A stretch of 64,000 bases of DNA, taken from positions 17,660-81,659 of the forward strand of contig NZ_JADHDU010000008.1 in the NCBI RefSeq assembly GCF_016820495.1, read 5' to 3'. The notes under the pieces were generated by a model. The model saw nothing but the letters and a program-made list of their open reading frames with translations, had not been told where the DNA came from and ran no database searches. Of this stretch, positions 1-11,574 are shown piece after piece. The DNA is from Planococcus beigongshangi (GTDB taxonomy: Bacteria > Bacillota > Bacilli > Bacillales_A > Planococcaceae). A program made the position numbers and the translations under genes. The first letter of the stretch is position 1; each line of letters opens with the position of its first letter.

Positions 1-370
1 ACTTGTTCCGGAAGGCTATTGCATCCTGAATCCGGATTGCAAAGCGGCCCGGCTCACCGGCGCTGACAGTTTGCTGGACGAGGAAGATGTGGTGGCGTAT
101 GCCCGGCTTGCCGAACATTTTTTCCGCCTGCCGATTTTTTATATGGAATACAGCGGCATATACGGCAAACCGGAATTGGTGGCCCAGGTGAGAGAACATT
201 TAACAGATACGCGCCTGTTTTACGGCGGCGGCATCGATTCAACGGAAAAAGCACAGGAAATGGCCAGACTCGCTGACACGATTGTCGTGGGGAATGTCAT
301 TTATACAAATATTGAAAACGCGATTAGGACCGTCGAGGCGGTTGCGGAAACTACAAAACAATCGCTATAA
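1..370 (+). CDS. pcrB: Heptaprenylglyceryl phosphate synthase PcrB (5' truncated by window edge)
   Basis: C-terminal part of a PcrB-type prenyltransferase; the reading frame is open from base 2 and ends with TAA at 368-370. The family joins heptaprenyl diphosphate to sn-glycerol-1-phosphate on a TIM-barrel fold. The visible part carries the conserved barrel-end pieces YMEYSG, LFYGGGI and [11 protein letters not shown], the last two being the phosphate-binding loops of the family. It lies 28 bp upstream of pcrA, the order seen in Bacillus subtilis, and is probably the first visible gene of a pcrB-pcrA-ligA-camS operon. The start and N-terminal half are outside the window. Confidence 0.93.
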   Translation, partial: LVPEGYCILNPDCKAARLTGADSLLDEEDVVAYARLAEHFFRLPIFYMEYSGIYGKPELVAQVREHLTDTRLFYGGGIDSTEKAQEMARLADTIVVGNVIYTNIENAIRTVEAVAETTKQSL

Positions 371-398
371 TGAGAACAAACGTTCGAGGTGGTGCACA

Positions 399-2612
399 AT
401 GGAATTGATAACAAAGAATCTGCTTAAAGGGATGAACCCCGAACAGGAAGAAGCGGTAAAAGCGACAGAAGGGCCCCTCTTGATCATGGCTGGTGCCGGG
501 TCAGGGAAAACACGGGTGCTGACGCACAGAATCGCATATCTTGTGCTGGAAAAACAGGTCTATCCGTCAAACATCCTGGCGATAACATTCACGAATAAAG
601 CGGCGCGCGAAATGCGCAACCGGATCGATGGCCTGTTAGGGCATGGAACAGGGGAGCGCATGTGGGTTTCCACGTTCCACTCGATGTGTGTGCGGATCCT
701 TAGACGGGATATCGATAAGCTTGGCTTTTCGCGGAACTTCTCGATACTTGATACAACCGACCAATTATCGGTCATTAAAAATGTCTTGAAACAGCAGAAT
801 CTCGATCCGAAAAAATATGAACCGAGAACGATCCTGAATGCGATTTCGTCTGCGAAGAACGAATGCATCACAGCAGGGGAGTTTGCGGCGAACGCCAATC
901 AGCATAACCCTTATGAGAAGACGATTGCTGAAGTTTATGCAGGCTATGAAAAACGCCTCCAAAAAAACCAGTCGCTCGATTTTGACGATTTGATCATGAC
1001 GACTCTGACTTTATTCAATAAAATGCCGGACGTGCTGGAGTTCTATCAGAACAAATTCCAGTATATCCATGTGGACGAATATCAGGATACGAACAATGCG
1101 CAGTATCAGCTTGTCCAAAAACTGGCGAGCAAATTCAAGAATATCTGTGTAGTCGGAGATTCGGACCAGTCCATTTACCGGTGGCGCGGAGCGGATATCA
1201 CGAATATCCTGAGTTTCGAAAAGGATTATCCGGATGCGAAAGTCATCATGCTGGAGCAGAATTACCGTTCGACGAAGCGCATTCTGCAGGCAGCGAACGA
1301 CGTCATCAAACGGAATACGAGCCGCTATCCGAAAGAATTGCGCACGGATAACGACGAGGGGCCGGCAATTACGCTTCATAAAGCTTCGGATGAACGACAG
1401 GAAGCACAATTTGTTGTGCAGACGATCCAGAAGCTGATGGATGAAGAAAATTATAAAACTTCCGATTTCGCCATTCTGTACCGTACGAATGCCCAGTCGC
1501 GGATCATGGAGGAAATGTTCGTTAAATCGAATATGAACTACACGATTGTCGGCGGCACGAAGTTCTATGACCGCAAGGAAATCAAGGATCTGCTCGCATA
1601 TCTCCGTTTGATCGCCAATAACGACGACGATCTGTCGCTGGCCCGCATCATCAACGAACCGAAACGCGGCATCGGGGCCACGTCTTTTGAACGGATTGCC
1701 GGATTCGCGATCGAACATGACCGCACCATTATGGATGCGTTGCAGGAAGTCGACTTTATGGGCGTTTCCGCTAAAATCGCGCAAACGGCCCTGGAGTTCC
1801 GGACCATGATTGCCGGCTTCACTGAAATGCAGGAATACTTGTCTGTCACGGAACTCGTGGAGGAAGTCCTGAAGAAATCCGGCTATCGCCAAATGCTGCA
1901 GAACGACAAGACCATCGAAGGCGAAAGCCGACTTGAAAACTTGAACGAATTCCTGTCGGTTACCCAGGCGTTCGAAAAACAAAGCGACGATAAATCACTT
2001 GTCGCGTTTTTGACGGATCTTGCGCTGATTTCCGACATCGATTCACTTGATGACGAAGAAGACGCAGATGGTCCGATCATTCTGATGACGATGCATGCTG
2101 CGAAGGGGCTCGAATTTCCAGTCGTCTTCATCATCGGACTGGAAGAAAACGTATTTCCGCATTCGCGTTCAAATAATGATGAAGAAGAAATGGAAGAAGA
2201 GCGGCGCCTTGCCTATGTAGGGATCACGAGAGCGGAAAAACGCCTTTATTTGACGCATGCCTCTTCCCGAACGCTCTTCGGCAAGAGCAATTGGAATATG
2301 CCTTCCCGTTTCATCAACGAAATTTCGGAAGAATTGATTGAACAATCAATTGCCCACCACCGTGCGGGAGCCGCAACAAGCTATCAACAGGCACCTAAAC
2401 GTGCTGCGGTGACGCGGCCGGCCTATCAGCAATCCGGCGGAGACCGGCTCGGCTGGAAACCTGGCGATAAAGCGAAACATAAAAAATGGGGCACCGGCAC
2501 AGTTGTCGGCGTCAAAGGCGACGGGGAGCAGACTGAACTTGATATCGCATTCCCAAGCCCTGTCGGCATCAAGAGGCTGCTAGCCAAATTCGCGCCGATT
2601 GAAAAAGTATAA
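399..2612 (+). CDS. pcrA: ATP-dependent DNA helicase PcrA (UvrD family)
   Basis: Superfamily 1 3'-5' DNA helicase of 737 residues, the usual PcrA length, acting in repair, rolling-circle replication and removal of RecA filaments. The Q-motif region (NPEQEEAV) precedes Walker A AGAGSGKT at residues 31-38. Motif II DEYQDT, motif [11 protein letters not shown] and motif [14 protein letters not shown] follow in order. The last about 50 residues ([16 protein letters not shown]) form the C-terminal Tudor-like domain that contacts RNA polymerase in the family. The ATG at 399 is chosen because GAGGTGG lies just upstream; longer in-frame extensions would run into pcrB. ligA follows after 15 bp. Confidence 0.98.
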   Translation: MELITKNLLKGMNPEQEEAVKATEGPLLIMAGAGSGKTRVLTHRIAYLVLEKQVYPSNILAITFTNKAAREMRNRIDGLLGHGTGERMWVSTFHSMCVRILRRDIDKLGFSRNFSILDTTDQLSVIKNVLKQQNLDPKKYEPRTILNAISSAKNECITAGEFAANANQHNPYEKTIAEVYAGYEKRLQKNQSLDFDDLIMTTLTLFNKMPDVLEFYQNKFQYIHVDEYQDTNNAQYQLVQKLASKFKNICVVGDSDQSIYRWRGADITNILSFEKDYPDAKVIMLEQNYRSTKRILQAANDVIKRNTSRYPKELRTDNDEGPAITLHKASDERQEAQFVVQTIQKLMDEENYKTSDFAILYRTNAQSRIMEEMFVKSNMNYTIVGGTKFYDRKEIKDLLAYLRLIANNDDDLSLARIINEPKRGIGATSFERIAGFAIEHDRTIMDALQEVDFMGVSAKIAQTALEFRTMIAGFTEMQEYLSVTELVEEVLKKSGYRQMLQNDKTIEGESRLENLNEFLSVTQAFEKQSDDKSLVAFLTDLALISDIDSLDDEEDADGPIILMTMHAAKGLEFPVVFIIGLEENVFPHSRSNNDEEEMEEERRLAYVGITRAEKRLYLTHASSRTLFGKSNWNMPSRFINEISEELIEQSIAHHRAGAATSYQQAPKRAAVTRPAYQQSGGDRLGWKPGDKAKHKKWGTGTVVGVKGDGEQTELDIAFPSPVGIKRLLAKFAPIEKV

Positions 2613-4634
<2,022 letters not shown>

Positions 4635-4642
4635 GGAGATTA

Positions 4643-5758
4643 ATGCAAATGAAACGCTTTTGGTGGATCCCTGCGAGCATTTTGCTGCTTTCAGCCTGTG
4701 TGCCGTCAACTTCGAACGAAACGGAAGTTATCGGCACCGAGGAAGTGGAAACAGCAATTATTCCGAGCATGCAGCTGGATGATCAGTTTTACCGGACTCT
4801 GTTGCCTTATAAACAAAGCGCCACTAGAGGGAAGATCGTCAACCGGCTGAATTCCCGCTATGATATTGAAGAAGCCGAGAAAGGGCTCCTTCGTCTGTCC
4901 CAAAACCAATTTTCGCCGGATGATTACTATTTCCAGGAAGGGCAGAAAATAACAGATGAAGAAGTGACTGCCTGGCTGAACCGCTTCGATGCAGAAAACA
5001 ATCCGACAGGCTTGAATGCTGCAGCTGGAGGGGAAGGTGAAATCCCGCCTCCTGAAATCCTGGCCCATGTCATTGAACAAAACTATCTGGTAAGAACGAA
5101 TGAAGATACGATCCGCCTTGGCGGTGTATCTGTCGGCCTCGCATTGAACTCGGTCTATTATACGGATAATAACGGCATTTCTAACGAACAGGCCATTTCT
5201 CAGGAACAGCTTGATTCAGAGGGCAAACGCATGGCGAATGAAATCGTCACCCGCCTGCGCCAGAAAGAGGGGATGGTGGACATACCGATTACGGTTGGTC
5301 TGTTCAGGCAAAAAAGCCGCAGCACGATAACCGCCGGCACTTATTTCACTTACGGAACAGCTCCCGGCGGCCAGAATGAAATCGGCAACTGGAATGCAAT
5401 CGATGAAGAATTCGTTATTTTCCCTGCGACCAACCCTGAAGAGAAGTATCGTGAAATGGATACATCTTTCAGGAATTTCAAGCAGGATGTGGAAGAGTAT
5501 TTCTCGAATTTCACCAGCGTCATCGGGACCGGATTTTATCAGGGAGAGGACATCCGCAAGCTGAATATTGAAATTCCGATCCAGTTTTATGGATCGGCGG
5601 AAGTGATCGGCTTTACTCAGTATCTGACAGGTTTAGTCATGAGCCACTTTCCGGAAAACATTCAGGTTGAAATTGATATAAATTCAGTCAACGGAGCGGA
5701 AGCGTTGATTTTGAGAAAAACCAACCAAACCGAGCCGGTTGTCCATATTTATGAATAA
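4643..5758 (+). CDS. camS: CamS family sex-pheromone-type lipoprotein
   Basis: Secreted lipoprotein of the CamS (YerH) family; in staphylococci and enterococci cleavage of related lipoprotein signal peptides yields pheromone-like peptides. The N terminus shows a short lipoprotein signal peptide with lipobox LLSAC, followed by a mature domain of about 355 residues with the conserved QDVEEYF and GFTQYLTGL segments. Three in-frame ATGs exist (4631, 4643, 4649). The first overlaps the ligA stop codon and leaves no room for a ribosome site, whereas AGGAG at 4634-4638 serves 4643 or 4649. It is the last gene of the pcrA operon, with a terminator at 5788. Physiological role here is unknown. Confidence 0.93.
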   Translation: MQMKRFWWIPASILLLSACVPSTSNETEVIGTEEVETAIIPSMQLDDQFYRTLLPYKQSATRGKIVNRLNSRYDIEEAEKGLLRLSQNQFSPDDYYFQEGQKITDEEVTAWLNRFDAENNPTGLNAAAGGEGEIPPPEILAHVIEQNYLVRTNEDTIRLGGVSVGLALNSVYYTDNNGISNEQAISQEQLDSEGKRMANEIVTRLRQKEGMVDIPITVGLFRQKSRSTITAGTYFTYGTAPGGQNEIGNWNAIDEEFVIFPATNPEEKYREMDTSFRNFKQDVEEYFSNFTSVIGTGFYQGEDIRKLNIEIPIQFYGSAEVIGFTQYLTGLVMSHFPENIQVEIDINSVNGAEALILRKTNQTEPVVHIYE

Positions 5759-5787
5759 ACAGTCGTCCAAGATTTTGGGATGATTGA

Positions 5788-5822
5788 AGAGGCAGCCGCT
5801 TCGGCTGTCTCTATTCTTTTTA
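5788..5822 (+). terminator. Intrinsic terminator after camS
   Basis: Ten-pair stem AGAGGCAGCC/GGCTGTCTCT (one G-U pair) with a five-base loop, followed by ATTCTTTTT. It closes the pcrB-camS operon. A dispersed repeat begins immediately after its T-tract. Confidence 0.85.
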
Positions 5823-5945
5823 TTGTCCAGACTTCAGCGCCTAGCCCCTCGAGTCGCTTCGGATTTGACCTTCATGGCAAAAGCCGCCACGACGGCCAAA
5901 TCCTCCAGCGCTTGCCGGAGCTGAGCAGGCGCTTCCGCTTTTCTC
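5822..5945 (+). repeat. Dispersed intergenic repeat, copy 1 (TTGTCCAGAC...CGCTTTTCT)
   Basis: About 125 bp opening with TTGTCCAGAC and closing with GGCGCTTCCGCTTTTCT, with internal complementary segments (for example TCGCTTCGGATTTG against CAAATCC). It lies exactly between the camS terminator and the gatC promoter region. Related copies occur at about 25650-25692 and, on the minus strand, 30601-30738. Similar GTCCAG...GCTTTTC elements are familiar from Bacillaceae and Planococcaceae intergenic regions. No coding potential is convincing. Confidence 0.7.
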
Positions 5946-5997
5946 TATTAAATGGTATGATATAGCGTATGTTTACTGATTTCGGAGGTGTAAGGAA

Positions 5998-6288
5998 ATG
6001 GCGAAAATGACAAAAGAAGAAGTGATCGAAGTTGCCCATTTGGCGCGTCTCGCGATTACGGATGAAGAAGCGGTTCATTTTGCGGAACAACTGGAAGCAA
6101 TCACGAATGCGATGGAACTTCTGAACGAACTGGATACAGACAATGTGGTGCCGACAACGCACGTATTGCCATTGGTCAACGTATTGCGTGAAGATAAAGC
6201 GGAAGCAGGCTTGCCGCGCGAAACCGTTTTGAAAAATGTAAAAGAACATGAAGCGGGACAAGTAAAAGTTCCGACTATACTGGAATAA
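5998..6288 (+). CDS. gatC: Asp-tRNA(Asn)/Glu-tRNA(Gln) amidotransferase subunit C
   Basis: Small 96-residue GatC subunit that wraps around and stabilises GatA in the GatCAB complex, which converts misacylated Glu-tRNA(Gln) to Gln-tRNA(Gln). The typical N terminus KEEVIEVAHLARLAI and the LEAITNAMELLNELDT segment are present. SD GGAGGTG lies 8 bp before the ATG. It leads the gatC-gatA-gatB operon; a likely -10 TATGAT sits at about 5955, just past the upstream repeat. Confidence 0.97.
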   Translation: MAKMTKEEVIEVAHLARLAITDEEAVHFAEQLEAITNAMELLNELDTDNVVPTTHVLPLVNVLREDKAEAGLPRETVLKNVKEHEAGQVKVPTILE

Positions 6289-6306
6289 TAGCGAGGGGGG
6301 AAAACC

Positions 6307-7776
6307 ATGAAATTCTATGATAAAACAGCTGCTGAGTTACAGGAAATGATACATAGTAATGAAGCGACAATCGAGGAATTGACGAAACAGACCATCGAAC
6401 GGATCACTGAACTTGATCCGAAAGTCGATGCTTTTCTGGCAATGAATGAAGAGCGCGCGCTTGAAACGGCAAAAGAATTGGACAGCACGCCGATGGATCA
6501 GCGTGGACCGTTATTCGGTTTGCCGATCGGCGTGAAAGACAATATCATGACTGAAGGCTTGGTTACGACGGCATCAAGCCGCATCCTGGAAGGTTTCAAT
6601 CCGATCTATAATGCGACGGTTGTTAAAAAACTGCGTCAGGCAGGGATGATTACCGTAGGTAAATTGAATATGGATGAATTCGCGATGGGGTCATCAAACG
6701 AAAACTCCTATTATAAAAAGACAAGAAATCCATGGAACCTGGATTATGTGCCAGGCGGCTCTTCAGGCGGTTCGACTGCTGCTGTGGCTGCGGGCGAAGT
6801 CCCGTTCACGCTCGGTTCCGACACAGGCGGATCGATCCGCCAGCCGGCAGCATTCTGCGGCGTCGTTGGCATGAAGCCGACATACGGCCGTGTATCACGT
6901 TTCGGTTTGATCGCGTTCGCTTCTTCTCTTGACCAGATCGGTCCCGTGACACGGAACGTCAAAGACAATGCGCTGCTATTGCAGGCCATTTCCGGTCATG
7001 ATGAAAAAGACTCGACATCTGCCGACATTGAAGTGCCTGATTTTGCAGCAGCTCTGACAGGTGACATCAATGGCCTCCGCATCGGTGTGCCAAAGGAATA
7101 CTTCGCCGAAGGAGTCAGCGAAACAGCTAAAAAAGCGGTTTATGATGCACTGGACGTATTGACAGAAAAAGGCGCGACATGGGAAGAGATTTCGCTGCCG
7201 CATTCCAAATATGCGCTGGCAACATATTATTTGCTTGCTTCCTCTGAAGCTTCGTCCAACCTGTCCCGTTTTGACGGCATCCGTTATGGCTACCGCACAA
7301 ATAAAGCGAGCAGCCTGCTGGATTTCTATATGAATACACGCGCTGAAGGATTTGGCGACGAAGTGAAACGCCGCATCATGCTTGGAACGTATGCACTGAG
7401 CTCAGGCTATTATGATGCTTATTACAAAAAAGCCCAGAAAGTCCGCACATTGATCAAGCAGGACTTCGATGAAGCATTCCAGAATTATGATGTCATCATT
7501 TCGCCGACAACACCGACACCGGCATTCAAGATCGGTGAAATCATCGATGATCCATTAACGATGTATGCCAATGATATCCTGACGATTCCGGTCAACTTGG
7601 CCGGCGTTCCGGCAATTTCAATCCCTTGCGGATTTGAAGGCGATCTGCCGCTTGGCATGCAGATCATCGGTAATTATTTCGATGAGGAAACGGTTTATCG
7701 TGTAGCCGATGTATTTGAAAAGGCGACAGATTTCCATAAAAAAACTCCTCAATTATGGGAGGGAGCAGCACAATGA
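6307..7776 (+). CDS. gatA: Asp-tRNA(Asn)/Glu-tRNA(Gln) amidotransferase subunit A
   Basis: Glutaminase subunit (489 residues) of the amidation complex, releasing ammonia from glutamine that is channelled to GatB. It belongs to the amidase-signature family: Lys77 (GVKDNI), cis-Ser152 (PGGSSGGS) and nucleophile Ser176 ([10 protein letters not shown]) form the Ser-cisSer-Lys triad with the family's 24-residue spacing between the serines. SD GGGGGG precedes the ATG. The stop overlaps the gatB start by four bases (ATGA), indicating coupling. A paralogous stand-alone amidase is encoded at 15884. Confidence 0.98.
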   Translation: MKFYDKTAAELQEMIHSNEATIEELTKQTIERITELDPKVDAFLAMNEERALETAKELDSTPMDQRGPLFGLPIGVKDNIMTEGLVTTASSRILEGFNPIYNATVVKKLRQAGMITVGKLNMDEFAMGSSNENSYYKKTRNPWNLDYVPGGSSGGSTAAVAAGEVPFTLGSDTGGSIRQPAAFCGVVGMKPTYGRVSRFGLIAFASSLDQIGPVTRNVKDNALLLQAISGHDEKDSTSADIEVPDFAAALTGDINGLRIGVPKEYFAEGVSETAKKAVYDALDVLTEKGATWEEISLPHSKYALATYYLLASSEASSNLSRFDGIRYGYRTNKASSLLDFYMNTRAEGFGDEVKRRIMLGTYALSSGYYDAYYKKAQKVRTLIKQDFDEAFQNYDVIISPTTPTPAFKIGEIIDDPLTMYANDILTIPVNLAGVPAISIPCGFEGDLPLGMQIIGNYFDEETVYRVADVFEKATDFHKKTPQLWEGAAQ

Positions 7777-9203
7777 ACTTTGAAACGATCATCGGGCTGG
7801 AAGTGCACGTTGAACTGAAAACGGAATCGAAAATGTTTTCACCTTCACCGGCGCATTTCGGAGCAGAACCGAATACGAATACAAATGAAATCGACCTCGG
7901 CTATCCGGGAGTCCTGCCGGTAGTCAATAAAACGGCAGTCGACTGGGCAATGAAAGCTGCGCTTGCATTGAATTGCGAAATTACCCGTCATACAAAATTC
8001 GACCGCAAAAACTATTTCTATCCGGATAATCCGAAAGCTTACCAAATTTCTCAATTTGATCAGCCGATCGGTGAAAATGGCTGGATTGAAATCGAAGTGA
8101 ACGGTGAGAAAAAACGCATCGGCATCACGCGTCTTCATATGGAAGAAGATGCGGGCAAACTGACTCATACCGATAAAGGCTATTCGCTGGTTGACTATAA
8201 TCGTCAGGGTACGCCGCTGATCGAGATTGTTTCTGAGCCGGATATCCGTACTGCTGATGAAGCATACGCTTATTTGGAGAAGATCAAAGCGATCATCCAA
8301 TACACAGGAGTCTCTGATGTCCGCATGGAAGAAGGGTCGCTCCGCTGCGACGCCAACATTTCACTTCGTCCATTCGGCCAGGAGCAATTCGGCACGAAAA
8401 CGGAATTGAAGAACCTGAACTCGTTCAACTATGTCCGCAGAGGGATCGAGCATGAACAGATCCGTCAGGAACAAGTGCTGCTGTCAGGCGGCATCATTCC
8501 ACAGGAAACACGCCGTTATGATGAAGCAACCGGCAAAACCGTCCTCATGCGCGTGAAAGAAGGATCTGACGATTACCGTTATTTCCCGGAACCGGATCTT
8601 GTCGATATCGTAATCGACGATGCCTGGATCGAACGTGTCCGTGCAGAAATTCCGGAACTTCCGGATGCGCGTAAAGCCCGTTACGTGGCAGAGCTCGGCT
8701 TGTCACCGTATGATGCAATGGTGCTGACGCTGGCTAAACCGATTTCCGACTTTTTCGAAGCGACCACGGCTGCAGGCGCAGACGCGAAGCTCGTTTCAAA
8801 CTGGCTGATGGGTGAGGTTTCCGCCTACCTGAACGCTGAACAGAAAGAGCTTTCGGAGACAGCTTTGACGCCTGAAGGCTTGGCTGGCATGATCAAGTTG
8901 ATCGCTGACGGCACGATTTCTTCTAAAATCGCTAAAAAAGTATTCCGTGAGCTGATCGAAAAAGGCGGAGACGCCAATGACATCGTGAAAGCGAAAGGTC
9001 TCGTCCAGATTTCCGACGAAGGCGTGCTGCGTGAATATGTAACGAATACACTCGATGCCAACCCGCAATCCATCGAAGACTTCAAAAATGGCAAGGACCG
9101 CGCTGTCGGCTTCCTGATCGGCTTGATCATGAAAGCCACCAAAGGACAGGCGAATCCGCCTTTATTGAATAAAATCCTGCTGGAAGAAATAAATAAGCGA
9201 TAG
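7773..9203 (+). CDS. gatB: Asp-tRNA(Asn)/Glu-tRNA(Gln) amidotransferase subunit B
   Basis: Kinase/transamidase subunit of GatCAB, 476 residues: it phosphorylates the misacylated glutamate or aspartate and amidates it. The signatures [16 protein letters not shown] at the N terminus, [11 protein letters not shown] and [17 protein letters not shown] are intact, and the C-terminal YqeY-like tail domain is present ([22 protein letters not shown]). ATG 7773 is chosen because GGGAGG lies at 7757-7762 and the start overlaps the gatA stop; an upstream in-frame start at 7755 lacks a ribosome site. A terminator follows. Confidence 0.98.
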   Translation: MNFETIIGLEVHVELKTESKMFSPSPAHFGAEPNTNTNEIDLGYPGVLPVVNKTAVDWAMKAALALNCEITRHTKFDRKNYFYPDNPKAYQISQFDQPIGENGWIEIEVNGEKKRIGITRLHMEEDAGKLTHTDKGYSLVDYNRQGTPLIEIVSEPDIRTADEAYAYLEKIKAIIQYTGVSDVRMEEGSLRCDANISLRPFGQEQFGTKTELKNLNSFNYVRRGIEHEQIRQEQVLLSGGIIPQETRRYDEATGKTVLMRVKEGSDDYRYFPEPDLVDIVIDDAWIERVRAEIPELPDARKARYVAELGLSPYDAMVLTLAKPISDFFEATTAAGADAKLVSNWLMGEVSAYLNAEQKELSETALTPEGLAGMIKLIADGTISSKIAKKVFRELIEKGGDANDIVKAKGLVQISDEGVLREYVTNTLDANPQSIEDFKNGKDRAVGFLIGLIMKATKGQANPPLLNKILLEEINKR

Positions 9204-9210
9204 AATAATG

Positions 9211-9237
9211 GATGGTCCTTTATGGGCCATCTTTTTT
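9211..9237 (+). terminator. Intrinsic terminator after gatB
   Basis: Stem GATGGTCC/GGGCCATC (one G-U pair) with loop TTTAT and a run of six T. Confidence 0.85.
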
Positions 9238-9322
9238 ATCGGGGGCTTGGCCGTTGCATTTCTTTATTATTTGAAGCATTGCCGAAAGACAAGTAAACTG
9301 GAATAAAAGGAGAGGTTTACGT

Positions 9323-9883
9323 ATGACAATGGAACAGGAATATTTTGAAAATGCAGTGACACTTGAAACATATATGGCTCAGATGGAATCGAATCAGGAT
9401 AAATCCTATTCGGTTTATGAGAAGTTTGAAATGCCGCAGGACGAAGAATTCATCACGCTGTTAAAGGAAAAGAATCCCCGTATTCTGGTGATTACAGAAG
9501 ACTGGTGTGGAGATGCGATGATGAACAATGCCATTCTCCGGAAGATCGCAGAAGCGGGCAATCTGGAAGTGCGCTGTGTATACCGAGATGAAAACCTGGA
9601 ACTGATGGATCGTTACCTGACGAACGGCGGCCGTTCGATTCCTAAATACATTTTCCTGTCCGAAGAAGGCGAAGTACTGGCGGACTGGGGTCCAAGGTCT
9701 GCAGCAGTCCAGGAATTCGTAGACGGATTGAAAGCGAAATTGCCAGCCAAAGAAGACCCTCAATACGATTTGCATTTCAAAACAGTCATTGGTGAAATCA
9801 CGGACGGCTTTGTTTACAAAACGGAATTCTGGGACAGTGTGTATCAGGAACTGAAAGATGTTTTGACCAGATCGCTGAAATAA
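9323..9883 (+). CDS. Thioredoxin-like family protein with a single active-site cysteine
   Basis: Protein of 186 residues with a thioredoxin-like core: ILVITEDWCGDA, LEVRCVYRDEN, and a cis-proline loop SIPKYIFLSEEG. The usual CxxC is replaced by WCGDAMM, so only one cysteine sits at the active-site turn; classic dithiol oxidoreductase activity is therefore doubtful. Such proteins are common in Bacillota as uncharacterised thioredoxin family members. It has SD AAGGAGAGG and stands alone between gatB and dagK. The function cannot be assigned more precisely from sequence. Confidence 0.85.
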   Translation: MTMEQEYFENAVTLETYMAQMESNQDKSYSVYEKFEMPQDEEFITLLKEKNPRILVITEDWCGDAMMNNAILRKIAEAGNLEVRCVYRDENLELMDRYLTNGGRSIPKYIFLSEEGEVLADWGPRSAAVQEFVDGLKAKLPAKEDPQYDLHFKTVIGEITDGFVYKTEFWDSVYQELKDVLTRSLK

Positions 9884-9967
9884 TTTATGTGGCAGGTCGA
9901 TTAGAGGGAACCTTTTCCAGCTTGAAATGTCTTATTTTCCAGAGTATGTGAAGAAAGGCTGAAACTT

Positions 9968-10879
9968 ATGAAGCGAGCACGAATTATTTACAATCCGACT
10001 TCCGGCAGGGAATTGTTCCGTAAGCATTTGCCGGAAGTGCTGGAAAAAATGGAAATCGCCGGATACGAAACGTCCTGCCATGCGACCACTTGTGAAGGCG
10101 ATGCGACGACAGCCGCCATTTCGGCTGTCGAAAGAAAATTCGATTTGATTGTGGCAGTCGGCGGCGATGGCACATTGAACGAAGTGGTGGCTGGGGTTTC
10201 CAAATTTGAGGACCGGCCGAAAATCGGGTTGATCCCGATGGGCACGACAAATGATTTTGCCCGTGCCGTACATATCCCGCGCGATATAAACAAAGCTGTC
10301 GATATCATCATCCAGGGTGATTCGGTACCTGTGGACGTGGGGATGATGAATGACCGGTATTTCATCAATATAGCCGGCGGCGGAAGAATAACGGAACTGA
10401 CTTATGAAGTGCCGAGCAAACTGAAGACGGTTCTCGGACAGATGGCCTATTATTTGAAAGGCATCGAGATGTTGCCGTCCATCCGTTCGTCCAATGTGCG
10501 CATTGAATATGACGGGGAAGTTTTTGATGACAAAGCGATGATGTTCCTGATCGGTCTGACAAACTCAGTCGGCGGCTTTGAAAAATTAGCGCCGGATGCC
10601 AGCATCAATGATGGTAAGTTCACATTGCTGATCCTGAAGGAAGTGAACATGGCTGAGTTTATTCGCCTGGCTTCTCTTGCGATTCGCGGTGAGCACCTTT
10701 CCGACCCGCATGTAATCTATGCGAAAGCAAGCAAGGTCGTCGTTTCATCCAAGGAGCGGGTCATGTTGAATCTGGACGGGGAATACGGCGGTGTATTGCC
10801 GGCGGTTTTCCAAAACCTCGAAAAGCATATTGAGGTGCTGGTGCCGATCCACGCAATCAATGAAAAAGATCTCGTATAA
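9968..10879 (+). CDS. dagK: Diacylglycerol kinase DagK
   Basis: Soluble lipid kinase of 303 residues that returns diacylglycerol, released during lipoteichoic acid synthesis, to the phospholipid pool. The diacylglycerol-kinase catalytic domain is recognisable by NPTSGRE near the N terminus and the nucleotide-binding GGDGTLNEVV at residues 65-74. The C-terminal domain contains the LAPDASINDGKF segment of YegS/DagK proteins. In B. subtilis dagK (yerQ) also lies between gatCAB and rlmCD. A strong bidirectional terminator follows. Confidence 0.95.
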   Translation: MKRARIIYNPTSGRELFRKHLPEVLEKMEIAGYETSCHATTCEGDATTAAISAVERKFDLIVAVGGDGTLNEVVAGVSKFEDRPKIGLIPMGTTNDFARAVHIPRDINKAVDIIIQGDSVPVDVGMMNDRYFINIAGGGRITELTYEVPSKLKTVLGQMAYYLKGIEMLPSIRSSNVRIEYDGEVFDDKAMMFLIGLTNSVGGFEKLAPDASINDGKFTLLILKEVNMAEFIRLASLAIRGEHLSDPHVIYAKASKVVVSSKERVMLNLDGEYGGVLPAVFQNLEKHIEVLVPIHAINEKDLV

Positions 10880-10883
10880 TATG

Positions 10884-10924
10884 AAAACAAACCCGGCAGT
10901 CATTTGACTGCCGGGTTTGTTTTG
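10884..10924. terminator. Bidirectional terminator between dagK and the Nudix gene
   Basis: Perfect long stem AAAACAAACCCGGCAGTC / GACTGCCGGGTTTGTTTT with a four-base loop. A and T runs on opposite sides let it serve both converging genes. Confidence 0.92.
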
Positions 10925-10938
10925 GCCTTCACCTGCCA

Positions 10939-11367
10939 TTACAGCAAGTCGACCGCCGTATCCTGTTCCATGGCAAGTTTAGGCAAATCATCGACCGGTT
11001 CCCAGCGGAACAGCAGCGTCAGGCCATTGTCGCGGCCATTGCTTTTGATGGTATGTTCCCATTCATCGACTTTTTCTCCCGTATATTCGAAATGGAAGAT
11101 ATTGCGTTCGTAAACTTTGTCGCGGTGTTCCGGATAATAATTGTATTTGTGGATTTTACCCGCAAAATGCAGAACATCCCGCGGCAGTCCTGTTTCCTCA
11201 TGAACTTCACGGTACAATGCGTCAATGAGCAATTCCCCTTCTGCAATCGTTCCTCCAGGAACCTGAATTCCAACTTCGGGTTCACCTTTATACTCAAAAA
11301 CCAGTAATTCACGATTTTCGTCAGGGCCTCTTGTGATGTAGGCAAAAACTTTTCTGCTTGTTTCCAT
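10939..11367 (-). CDS. Nudix hydrolase
   Basis: Protein of 142 residues that should hydrolyse a nucleoside-diphosphate-linked substrate. The Nudix box is complete at residues 39-61: G-x5-E-x7-REVHEETGL matches the consensus GX5EX7REUXEEXGU. Substrate cannot be predicted. ATG 11367 is preferred to an in-frame GTG nine bases upstream because AAGGGTG lies six bases before the ATG. It is a single gene, convergent with dagK and divergent from cydA. Confidence 0.9.
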   Translation of the reverse strand: METSRKVFAYITRGPDENRELLVFEYKGEPEVGIQVPGGTIAEGELLIDALYREVHEETGLPRDVLHFAGKIHKYNYYPEHRDKVYERNIFHFEYTGEKVDEWEHTIKSNGRDNGLTLLFRWEPVDDLPKLAMEQDTAVDLL

Positions 11368-11574
11368 ATGAATCACCCTTTATTTTTGTTCCTTACAGAA
11401 TACTAAATTTTCTAAAAGATATCAAGTGTTTTCACCTTTGCCTGTCACAGCTTATTCAAAGTTTATGAAGAAACTCCCTTTTCCGCATTCGTCCCAGAGG
11501 ATTCAGACTGGCAGCATAGGGTACAATGAATATAACACTTGTGGATGAGTATATTCCGTAGGAGGGATAAGGTA

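Noticed and set aside
1011..1982. 323-codon open frame on the minus strand opposite pcrA
   Set aside because: It lies wholly inside the strongly conserved pcrA coding region, has no ribosome site and no recognisable domain; it is an antisense shadow of codon bias.
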